The translations under genes and the position numbers were made by a program. A DNA stretch of 6,873 nucleotides from an uncultured Eubacteriales bacterium (lineage in GTDB: Bacteria > Bacillota > Clostridia > Oscillospirales > Acutalibacteraceae), in NCBI GenBank assembly GCA_934630995.1, contig CAKTXU010000094.1, positions 1 to 6,873 on the forward strand. Reading direction: 5' to 3'. The notes under the pieces are model-generated. The model was given only the letters and a program-made list of their open reading frames with translations, was not told the origin of the DNA and did no database searches. Below, piece by piece: positions 1 through 5,578 of this stretch. Positions within the stretch are counted from its first letter, which is position 1. Each line of letters starts with the position of its first letter.

Positions 1-518
1 GGGTGGGCGGGAGCGGCGTCCGGGCAGGTATGCTCCCGGCAGAGCCGCGCGAACAGCTCATAAAACAGCCCCTTTATCCGCATGGGATAGGCGGATAGCC
101 GGGCCGCGTCCTCCCGCGCTATCTCCGTCAGCGACCCGCGCACCTCATCGTCCCGCACGACTGCTTCAAAACGCAGCCGCCCGGAAAACACGGGTCGGAT
201 AAAGCGGGAGGCGCACACGTCCCCCTCGTCCATCAGCTCCGGCTCCCCCATGACGACGGTATACCGCACCCCGTCCTCGCCTGAGCGGCCCGCGTGGAGC
301 TCGCCCGGGCAGATGACGGCGGTTTCTCCCGTCCCCACCGGTACCGTCCTGCCCCGGCTGGTCAGCAGCATGCCGCCCTCCTCTATCTGAAGGAATTCAA
401 TCCTTTCATGCCAGTGGGGGGCAAAGCACAGCTGGCCGGGGGGGATATCCATATGCAGCACTCTGACAGGCAGATCCTCATAAGGAACGTTCATCCGCTC
501 TTTGAAGCCGGTTTCCAT
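1..518 (-). CDS. AraC-family transcriptional regulator, N-terminal cupin part (partial, cut by window edge)
   Basis: I translated this by hand from the minus strand. It is open for 172 codons from an ATG at 518 to the left edge, so only the ligand-sensing half is visible. The start is supported by GGGAGAGG about 6 bases upstream and by an in-frame TGA further upstream. Residues 1-120 look like an AraC-type cupin: HWHE at 35-38, followed by RIEFLQIEEG, then PGELHAG at 71-77 (His75) and a string of short beta-strands. Residues 130-162 form the helical linker (KGLFYELFARLC), which in this family precedes the DNA-binding domain. The two helix-turn-helix motifs expected after about residue 180 lie outside the window. 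The gene is divergent from the TIM-barrel/dehydrogenase operon and probably regulates it in response to a sugar or its intermediate (inference from position). The family call is strong. The ligand is unknown. Confidence 0.85.
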   Translation of the reverse strand, partial: METGFKERMNVPYEDLPVRVLHMDIPPGQLCFAPHWHERIEFLQIEEGGMLLTSRGRTVPVGTGETAVICPGELHAGRSGEDGVRYTVVMGEPELMDEGDVCASRFIRPVFSGRLRFEAVVRDDEVRGSLTEIAREDAARLSAYPMRIKGLFYELFARLCREHTCPDAAPAH

Positions 519-574
519 AGCTTTCCTCTCCCAAGGATAAAATTGTGCTAGAATCCATCAATCGGGTTCTACTC

Positions 575-583
575 AGTATACCA
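575..583 (-). promoter_or_regulatory. Extended -10 promoter of the leftward AraC gene
   Basis: On the minus strand, TGGTATACT (583 down to 575) is an extended -10 element (TGn followed by TATACT). The element 17 bases further upstream (GGCTAT) is a poor -35, as is common when an extended -10 is used. Transcription would start near 568 and leave a 5' leader of about 50 bases before the ATG at 518. Predicted by pattern only. Confidence 0.5.
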
Positions 584-597
584 TACTTTCTTGTATG
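582..597. promoter_or_regulatory. Inverted repeat between divergent promoters, candidate operator
   Basis: CATAC and GTATG are perfect 5-base arms (582-586 and 593-597) separated by six bases (TTTCTT). The right arm overlaps the rightward -10 (594-599). The left arm lies directly upstream of the leftward -10 and overlaps its TG extension. A protein bound here could control both directions. AraC-family proteins more often use direct repeats, so a different regulator or chance is possible. Confidence 0.35.
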
Positions 598-599
598 AT
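594..599 (+). promoter_or_regulatory. Candidate -10 for the TIM-barrel/dehydrogenase operon, weak -35
   Basis: TATGAT at 594-599 is a good -10 match lying 46 bases upstream of the start codon at 645. No recognisable -35 hexamer occurs 16-18 bases upstream (the region reads TACTCAG). A good -10 without a -35 fits an activator-dependent promoter, and an AraC-type gene is divergent from it. Not verified. Confidence 0.4.
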
Positions 600-644
600 A
601 GCCATAGGAGCTCCTGAAATTCTGTTGAAAAAAGGAGAAAAGCG

Positions 645-1469
645 ATGGACATCGGTGTGTGTGTCACCCATGACGCCGGGAACATGGAGGAGAAAATTCT
701 CCGGATGAAGGCCCAGGGCTTCCGGCGCTGCCAGCTGCTGACCTGGAACATGGCCCTGTGGACCGACGAGGAAGCGGTCAGGCTGCGGGAGTGCTTCAAG
801 GCCCATGACACGGAAATCACCGCCTTCTGGTGCGGGATGGAGGGGCCGGCGGAATGGAATTTCTACGACGGGCCGCTCACGCTGGGGCTGCTCCCCGAGG
901 CCTATCGGTACGCCCGGATGAAAAATCTGATGGACGGGGCGGATTTTGCCAAAAAGCTGGGCGTGTCCCACGTGGTCAGCCATATGGGCTTTATCCCGGA
1001 AAATCCCCACGATCCGCAGTTCGCCGGGATGGCCGCCGCCCTGAAAACAGTGGCCCGGCATCTCCAGGCCAACGGGCAGACCCTTCTGTTTGAGACGGGC
1101 CAGGAAACCCCTGTGGCGATGCTGCGCATGTTCGAGGCCATTGGGACGGATAATCTGGGCGTCAATCTGGACACGGCCAACCTCATCCTCTACGGCAAGG
1201 CCAATCCCGTGGATGCCCTGGATGTTTTCGGGCGCTATGTGCTGGGCGTTCACGCCAAGGACGGCTTTTACCCGGATAACGGACATGATCTGGGCCGGGA
1301 GGTGCCGCTGGGCCGGGGCAAGGTGGATTTTCCCGCCCTGCTGAGAAGGCTCCGGGAGCTGGGATATGACGGTTGTCTGACCATCGAGAGAGAGATAGCG
1401 GGCGAGGAGCAGGCCCGGGATATCCGGGAGGCCAAACTCTATCTCGAGGCCATTCTGGCATCGCTGTGA
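645..1469 (+). CDS. Sugar isomerase/epimerase-like TIM-barrel protein (xylose isomerase-like / AP endonuclease 2 fold)
   Basis: 274 residues, the usual size for this family (about 260-300). AAAGGAG at 631-637, seven bases before the ATG, supports the start. The fold is a metal-dependent TIM barrel. Probable divalent-metal ligands in the expected order are Glu150 (LLFETGQE), Asp176 (NLDTANL), His203 (GVHAKDGF) and Glu248 (LTIERE). The VPLGRGKVDFPALL and LRELGYDG stretches at 220-243 are typical of the family's C-terminal part. There is no signal peptide, so it is cytoplasmic. Family members isomerise or epimerise free sugars, dehydrate inosose, or act as lyases on 3-keto-glycosides, and sequence alone does not separate these. 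It is the first gene of a two-gene operon, with the dehydrogenase start 14 bases after its stop, which suggests that the two act in sequence on one substrate. The fold is certain; the reaction is open. Confidence 0.88.
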   Translation: MDIGVCVTHDAGNMEEKILRMKAQGFRRCQLLTWNMALWTDEEAVRLRECFKAHDTEITAFWCGMEGPAEWNFYDGPLTLGLLPEAYRYARMKNLMDGADFAKKLGVSHVVSHMGFIPENPHDPQFAGMAAALKTVARHLQANGQTLLFETGQETPVAMLRMFEAIGTDNLGVNLDTANLILYGKANPVDALDVFGRYVLGVHAKDGFYPDNGHDLGREVPLGRGKVDFPALLRRLRELGYDGCLTIEREIAGEEQARDIREAKLYLEAILASL

Positions 1470-1470
1470 A

Positions 1471-1477
1471 GGAGGAG
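1471..1477 (+). promoter_or_regulatory. Ribosome binding site that fixes the dehydrogenase start
   Basis: GGAGGAG sits immediately after the upstream stop codon and six bases before the ATG at 1484. The reading frame stays open further upstream to an ATG at 1373. That longer version would overlap the TIM-barrel gene by almost 100 bases and would add 37 residues of non-conserved sequence in front of the Rossmann glycine motif. The internal ATG is therefore preferred. Confidence 0.85.
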
Positions 1478-1483
1478 AAGGAT

Positions 1484-2437
1484 ATGCTCAAGGTCGGTAT
1501 GGTGGGCGTCGGCGGTATCAGCACCGCGCATATAGGCGGCTGGGAGCAGGTGCCCGAGGCTAAGCTCACGGCCCTGTGCGACATCCGTCCCGAGGCCGTG
1601 GAGCCTGCGGCCCAAAGGCTGGGGGCCCGCGCCTATCCGTCTCTGGACGAGATGCTGGAAAAGGAGGCGCTGGATATCCTGGATATCTGTGTGCCCACCT
1701 ATCTGCATGCGGATTTCGCCGTCAAGGCCATGGAAAAGGGCATTCACGTGCTGATGGAAAAACCGATTTCTCTTTGCCGGGAGGATGTCCGGCGGGTTTA
1801 CCGGACGGCGGAGGAAAACGGGGTGGCGGTCATGGTGGCCCAGGTGCTCCGCTTCTGGAGCGAATATATCTATCTGAAGTCGCTCGTGGACGAGGGGACT
1901 TACGGTGGGGTGATAAGCGGCAGCATGACCCGGCTGGGCAACGTCCCCCGCTGGAGCTGGGACAACTGGATGAACGATCCGGCCCGCAGCGGCCTGGTTC
2001 CCTTCGATCTGCACATCCATGACCTGGATTTCATGGTTTACGCCTTCGGCAGGCCGGACAGGGTACTCAGCCACCGGGGTGTCCGGAAGGAACAGGATTA
2101 CATTCACGCCGTTTATGAATACCCCGGATTTTTCATCACCGGGGAGGCCTCCTGGTTTGACTGCGATTATCCGTTCCGGGCGGGCTTCCGCTTCCAGCTG
2201 GAGCGGGCGGTGGTGGAGCTGCGGGACGGTGTGCTCAAGGTATATCCCTCCGACGGCGCGCCCTTTGCGGTGGCTGCTGAGGCCGGCGCCGCGCCCAACG
2301 GGATCAATCTCCCCGCCAGCAACGCTTACTATAATGAAATCCGGTACTTCACCGACTGTGTGCTGGAGGGCCGGTTCCCGGACAGGGTCAAGCCGGAGGA
2401 GCTGGAGAGCGTCCTCGACCTTATCGGGCAGCTCTGA
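1484..2437 (+). CDS. Gfo/Idh/MocA-family NAD(P)-dependent oxidoreductase (canonical active site)
   Basis: 317 residues from the ATG at 1484, slightly shorter than the usual 330-370. The N-terminal Rossmann fold starts at once with KVGMVGVGGIS (glycines 8, 10 and 11). LCDIRPEA at 31-38 ends the second beta-strand; the acidic residue there is typical of NAD preference. MEKPIS at 91-96 carries the family's EKP motif with catalytic Lys93. The C-terminal substrate domain has DLHIHDLD at 175-182, matching the D-x-x-x-H catalytic signature (Asp175, His179). Family members oxidise or reduce a hydroxyl on sugars, inositols or sugar acids. Its tight coupling to the TIM-barrel gene suggests oxidation of a sugar that the neighbour then isomerises or eliminates (inference). 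It is followed by a terminator, so it ends the operon. It is not closely similar by eye to the second family member at 5579-6709. The substrate cannot be assigned. Confidence 0.9.
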   Translation: MLKVGMVGVGGISTAHIGGWEQVPEAKLTALCDIRPEAVEPAAQRLGARAYPSLDEMLEKEALDILDICVPTYLHADFAVKAMEKGIHVLMEKPISLCREDVRRVYRTAEENGVAVMVAQVLRFWSEYIYLKSLVDEGTYGGVISGSMTRLGNVPRWSWDNWMNDPARSGLVPFDLHIHDLDFMVYAFGRPDRVLSHRGVRKEQDYIHAVYEYPGFFITGEASWFDCDYPFRAGFRFQLERAVVELRDGVLKVYPSDGAPFAVAAEAGAAPNGINLPASNAYYNEIRYFTDCVLEGRFPDRVKPEELESVLDLIGQL

Positions 2438-2465
2438 GCGCATGAGGCTTTAATCACGGAAATAC

Positions 2466-2506
2466 AGGAGCGGGGACCGGATCTTTCGGTTTCCCGCTCC
2501 TTTTTT
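2466..2506 (+). terminator. Intrinsic terminator after the TIM-barrel/dehydrogenase operon
   Basis: AGGAGCGGG (2466-2474) pairs perfectly with CCCGCTCCT (2493-2501). A few inner pairs (ACCG with CGGT) can extend the stem, and a run of six T follows (2501-2506). It lies 28 bases after the dehydrogenase stop codon and separates that operon from the glycosidase promoter just downstream. Confidence 0.88.
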
Positions 2507-2516
2507 CGGGATTGCC

Positions 2517-2545
2517 TTGACTTTGAATAACGGGGAGGATATGAT
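2517..2545 (+). promoter_or_regulatory. Near-consensus sigma-A promoter for the GH31 gene
   Basis: TTGACT (2517-2522) and TATGAT (2540-2545) are separated by exactly 17 bases, each one mismatch from consensus. Transcription should start near 2552 and give a leader of about 50 bases. AAAGGAT (2584-2590) is the likely ribosome binding site for the ATG at 2601. This is the best plus-strand promoter in the window and suggests that the glycosidase can be transcribed independently of the upstream operon. Confidence 0.75.
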
Positions 2546-2600
2546 GAATCCATATTCCGGATACCCACGCTTTCATTGTAGATAAAGGATGGGATGAGAC

Positions 2601-4547
2601 ATGACGGCGGAAAAATTGACCCTGGGAACACCGGAGGCCATAACCCCCTGCAGCTTCAAGCCCGCGTCACGAATTGAGGTGCGGCAGTGCGCCCCGGAGG
2701 ATTGGGCGGGGCTGCGCTTCTCCACGACGGATACCGGCTGCCGGGTGGAATTCCCTCTGGAACAGGGGGCCCATGTTTTCGGCTTCGGCCTGCAGCTGCA
2801 CCGCCTCGACTTCACCGGCGGCAAAGCGGTGCTGCGTTCCAACGCCGACGCCCTTTCCCCCAGCGGCGACTCCCATGCGCCGGTCCCCTTTTTCGTCACC
2901 AGCCGGGGCTGCGGCGTTTACATCGATACCGCCCGGCAGGCCGCTGTCTACTGCGGTTACCGCCGGAAAAGCGGCGGGAAGAGCGCGGCGGCCCGGGAGG
3001 TCGCCGTTTCCACCGACGAGCTGTACGCGGCCAGGGAGGTGGCGGAGGACGCGGTGATCGTCATCGACATCCCCGGCGCCAAGGGGGTGGAGCTCTACCG
3101 CTTTCAGGGCGCCTCGGTCGGCGAGGCCGTGGCGGGCTACAATCTGTTCTCCGGCGGGGGCGCCATGCCGCCGCTGTGGGGGCTGGGCGTCTATTACCGC
3201 TGCTTCGGGCGCTATACCCAGGAGCAGGTGCTGGAAACGGCGGCCGCCTTCCGGCGGGAGAAGCTCCCCTGCGCCGGCATCGGGTTGGAGCCGGGCTGGC
3301 AAACCAGGAGCTATTCCTGCTCCTTTGTTTTCGACCGGGACCGGTTTCCCGATCCGGAGGGGATGACGGCTGCTCTGCGGGAGATGGGCTTCCATGTGAA
3401 TTTATGGGAGCACGCCTTCACCCATCCGGAGTCCCCTTTATATGAGCCGTTGTATCCCTACAGCGGGGATTTCCTGGTCTGGGACGGCCTGGTGCCCGAT
3501 TTCGCGGGGGAGGAGGCTCCCCGGCTCTTTGCGGAATATCACCGCCGCCGGTTAGTGGAAAAGGGGATCGACGGGTTCAAGCTGGACGAATGCGACGGCT
3601 CGGATTTCACCGGCTCCTGGTCCTTCCCCGACACGGCCGTCTTCCCCTCCGGCCTGGAGGGCGACAGGATGCACAGTCTCTTCGGCACCCTATACGCCAG
3701 GGCGCTCCTTCCCGCCTTGGAGGGGAAACGCACCTGGTCCCAGGTGCGCAATCTCGGGGCCTGCGCGGCCTCCTATCCCTTCCATCTGTACAGCGATCTC
3801 TATGATCACAAGGCCTTTATCCGGGGAATGGCCACCGCGGGGCTTTCCGGCCTGCTGTGGGTCCCCGAGGTCCGGGAGGGCCGGGACAAGGAGGATTTTC
3901 TCCGCCGGCTGGAAACCGTAATATTCTCCCCTGCCGCCCTGATAAACGCCTGGTATTTCGATCATTTCCCCTGGCTGGATCACGGCTGTACGGACGAGGT
4001 CCGGGAGCTGCTGCAACTGCGGATGCGGCTGATTCCCTTCCTGTACAGCGCCTTCTACGCCTATCACACCGCGGGCCGGGCGCCCATTCGTCCGTTGGTG
4101 GCCGATTACTCGGACGATCCCGCGACCTATTCTGTGGACGACGAGCTCCTGGTGGGGGACGGGCTCCTCATCGCCCCTATGACCGCCGGTCAGGATGGCC
4201 GCCCGGTCTATCTGCCCGCGGGAAAATGGATGGATTTTTATACGGGGCAGCCGCATGAAGGCGGGCGCGCCGTGGATTTCCCGGCGGGCCGGATGCCGAT
4301 CCTGGTCAGGGAGGGGACCATCCTGCCCCTGGCGGAGCCGGTGGAACGGCTGGATGAAACCACCCGGTTTTCCCTGACCTTGTATTGCTACGGAGACACG
4401 GCCGAGAGCCGCTTCCCCCTCATTGTGGACGACGGCGTTTCCGGCGGCGCGGCGTTCCGCGTCCTGCCGGTTGACGAATCCGGCCGCCTGGAGGAAAATC
4501 CCCGTTATACCGTCGCCGCCGTCCGCCGGATAGGGGAACCGGCATAG
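2601..4547 (+). CDS. Glycoside hydrolase family 31 (alpha-glycosidase), cytoplasmic, divergent catalytic motif
   Basis: 648 residues without signal peptide or membrane segment, so it should act on imported glycosides inside the cell. An N-terminal beta-sandwich (about 45-180, with GAHVFGFG at 56-63) leads into a TIM barrel (about 190-485) and a C-terminal beta-sandwich with YLPAGKWMDFYTG at 537-549, the usual GH31 order. GLEPGW (228-233) and FDRDRFPDPEGM (244-255) are family landmarks. DGFKLDECDG (324-333) occupies the position of the nucleophile strand, making Asp329 the likely nucleophile. Arg383 and Asp399 (YSDLYDH) fall where the conserved Arg and the acid/base Asp are expected. The classical endings FGE, MNE and DIGGF are absent, so plain alpha-glucosidase activity should not be assumed; alpha-galactoside, alpha-xyloside or amino-sugar activity is possible. 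It has its own promoter and is convergent with an AraC gene. Family confident, substrate unknown. Confidence 0.88.
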   Translation: MTAEKLTLGTPEAITPCSFKPASRIEVRQCAPEDWAGLRFSTTDTGCRVEFPLEQGAHVFGFGLQLHRLDFTGGKAVLRSNADALSPSGDSHAPVPFFVTSRGCGVYIDTARQAAVYCGYRRKSGGKSAAAREVAVSTDELYAAREVAEDAVIVIDIPGAKGVELYRFQGASVGEAVAGYNLFSGGGAMPPLWGLGVYYRCFGRYTQEQVLETAAAFRREKLPCAGIGLEPGWQTRSYSCSFVFDRDRFPDPEGMTAALREMGFHVNLWEHAFTHPESPLYEPLYPYSGDFLVWDGLVPDFAGEEAPRLFAEYHRRRLVEKGIDGFKLDECDGSDFTGSWSFPDTAVFPSGLEGDRMHSLFGTLYARALLPALEGKRTWSQVRNLGACAASYPFHLYSDLYDHKAFIRGMATAGLSGLLWVPEVREGRDKEDFLRRLETVIFSPAALINAWYFDHFPWLDHGCTDEVRELLQLRMRLIPFLYSAFYAYHTAGRAPIRPLVADYSDDPATYSVDDELLVGDGLLIAPMTAGQDGRPVYLPAGKWMDFYTGQPHEGGRAVDFPAGRMPILVREGTILPLAEPVERLDETTRFSLTLYCYGDTAESRFPLIVDDGVSGGAAFRVLPVDESGRLEENPRYTVAAVRRIGEPA

Positions 4548-4580
4548 GGCGTTTTCCGGACTCTCTCTATTATTGAGGAA

Positions 4581-4626
4581 AAGACGCCTAATGGAGAATC
4601 AGAGAATCTCCGTTAGGCGTCTTTTT
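4581..4626. terminator. Bidirectional terminator between the convergent GH31 and AraC genes
   Basis: A 17-pair stem joins AAGACGCCTAA/GGAGA (4581-4597) with TCTCC/TTAGGCGTCTT (4607-4623), with one G-T wobble at 4592/4612 and a nine-base loop. On the plus strand it ends in five T (4622-4626). On the minus strand the A-rich left flank gives a short T run, so it can also stop leftward transcription. Its right arm includes the last two codons and the stop codon of the leftward AraC gene. Confidence 0.88.
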
Positions 4627-5434
4627 CATGCTTGTTTCGGCGGTAGGCCGCGGGGGAGAGACCGAAAGCGCTTTTGAAAGCCTTGCTCAGATGGAATTCA
4701 TCGCAGAAGCCGTAGTTCCCCGCCACCTCCCGCAGCGGCATCGCCGGAAAATCCATCAGCATCTGCCGCACGCCCTGCAGCTTCCGTTCCATCTGATATT
4801 GATGCGGGGTTTTACCGTACAAGCGCAGAAACCGGTTGCGCAGGGTCCGCTCGGAGACATAGGCGGCCGCGGCCAGTTCCCCGCCGGTCAGCATCCGGCC
4901 GGGGGTGTCTTGTAGGAGACGGAGGGCCTTGTCCACCGCTTCGTCCCGTCCGGGAAAGGCCTGGGCGGCATCCCGCAGCTCACAGAGCAGGAGCTGGCAC
5001 AGCGCCGACAGCCGGATATCCCGGGTAGGGGGCTGGCCGGCGGTGTGGAAGAGGGCGATAATCTCCTCAAAAAGCCGCGGCACGCCGGCACGGCCGGCAC
5101 AGGAAATCAGAGTGGGAATGACGGCCTCCCCGGCTCCGGGCTCCGGCATGACCCGGTCGGCGGCATCCATGCTCATGTGGATATACAGCGTCCGTGTGTC
5201 CGCCTCGCAGGGCCGAACGCCGTCGTGGCGCCTGCCGCCGTGGAGCAGCAGCGCCTCCCCCTGGCGGAGCGGGTAAGGGGTGCCGTCCTGCCGTATTTCC
5301 CACGAGCCGCGCACCATGTACACCAAATCGTGTTCGGTCATGATGCGGTCGGGATGAAGGGCGGGAACGCGGTAGATGTTCTGATCGGCGGCAGACACCG
5401 TTCTGCGCGCTTCCAGATTGTAAACGCCGTCCAT
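4613..5434 (-). CDS. AraC-family transcriptional regulator (complete)
   Basis: 273 residues, typical for a two-domain AraC regulator. The start at 5434 is supported by GGGAGGG (5448-5442), seven bases upstream. Residues 20-90 form a cupin-like sensor: LVYMVRGSWEIRQ, then LRQGEALLLHGGRRHDG with His70. Residues 118-160 are the helical linker. The DNA-binding domain follows: first helix-turn-helix around 182-205 (LTGGELAAAAYVSERTLRNRF) and second around 233-256, ending in the family signature GFCDEFHLSKAFKSAFGLSPAAYRR. The gene is divergent from the second Gfo/Idh/MocA gene, whose promoter has a perfect -10 but a weak -35. It is therefore the likely activator of that gene and perhaps of the convergent glycosidase (inference). 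It is clearly different in sequence from the partial AraC protein at the left edge, so the two are not a recent duplication. The inducer is unknown. Confidence 0.92.
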   Translation of the reverse strand: MDGVYNLEARRTVSAADQNIYRVPALHPDRIMTEHDLVYMVRGSWEIRQDGTPYPLRQGEALLLHGGRRHDGVRPCEADTRTLYIHMSMDAADRVMPEPGAGEAVIPTLISCAGRAGVPRLFEEIIALFHTAGQPPTRDIRLSALCQLLLCELRDAAQAFPGRDEAVDKALRLLQDTPGRMLTGGELAAAAYVSERTLRNRFLRLYGKTPHQYQMERKLQGVRQMLMDFPAMPLREVAGNYGFCDEFHLSKAFKSAFGLSPAAYRRNKHEKDA

Positions 5435-5487
5435 CGGCCATCCCTCCCGCCAGCGGCTTGTAAAACTCTCATTCAGGACTTTTCCAT

Positions 5488-5516
5488 ATTATACAGGATA
5501 TATTCCGCTTTGTCCA
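5488..5516 (-). promoter_or_regulatory. Strong promoter of the complete AraC gene
   Basis: On the minus strand, TGGACA (5516-5511) and TATAAT (5493-5488) lie 17 bases apart. The -10 is perfect and is directly preceded by TG. Transcription should start near 5481, about 47 bases before the ATG at 5434. This regulator looks constitutively expressed unless a protein covers the site. Confidence 0.72.
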
Positions 5517-5539
5517 TGGTCGAAGGCGTCGCCGTCTTC

Positions 5540-5545
5540 TATAAT
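5540..5545 (+). promoter_or_regulatory. Consensus -10 of the second Gfo/Idh/MocA gene, weak -35
   Basis: TATAAT is a perfect -10. The hexamer 17 bases upstream (TGGTCG, 5517-5522) matches only half of the -35 consensus. It directly abuts the divergent AraC gene's -35, so the two promoters are back to back. The expected start near 5552 leaves a leader of only about 27 bases. The layout fits activation by the divergent AraC protein (inference). Confidence 0.55.
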
Positions 5546-5550
5546 GAAAC

Positions 5551-5571
5551 CATCCTAAAACAGGAAGGATG
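5551..5571 (+). promoter_or_regulatory. Ribosome binding site of the second Gfo/Idh/MocA gene, within a small inverted repeat
   Basis: AGGAAGG (5562-5568) lies ten bases before the GTG start at 5579 and decides that start. CATCCT (5551-5556) can pair with AGGATG (5566-5571) across a nine-base loop, which would partly cover the ribosome binding site. The predicted transcript begins at about this left arm, so the hairpin may not form fully. An ATG at 5569 is out of frame and gives only a 64-codon shadow frame. Confidence 0.5.
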
Positions 5572-5578
5572 AAGCGGT

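Noticed and set aside
1373..1483. N-terminal extension of 37 residues on the first dehydrogenase
   Set aside because: It would overlap the upstream gene by about 100 bases. A strong GGAGGAG sits before the internal ATG, and the Rossmann motif begins right after that ATG.
1439..2443. Open frame of 334 codons on the minus strand opposite the first dehydrogenase
   Set aside because: Same codon-bias shadow effect. It overlaps a complete, motif-bearing Gfo/Idh/MocA gene end to end, and its translation has no recognisable family motifs.
2541..2585. Possible 14-codon leader peptide (ATGATG start after GGGGAGG) before the GH31 gene
   Set aside because: Its start codons overlap the -10 hexamer TATGAT of a near-consensus promoter, so the expected transcript begins downstream of them.
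4663..4676. Catabolite-repression (cre)-like sequence CGAAAGCGCTTTTG
   Set aside because: It lies inside the coding region of the AraC gene, over codons of the conserved S-A-F motif, deviates at three consensus positions and is not near a promoter.
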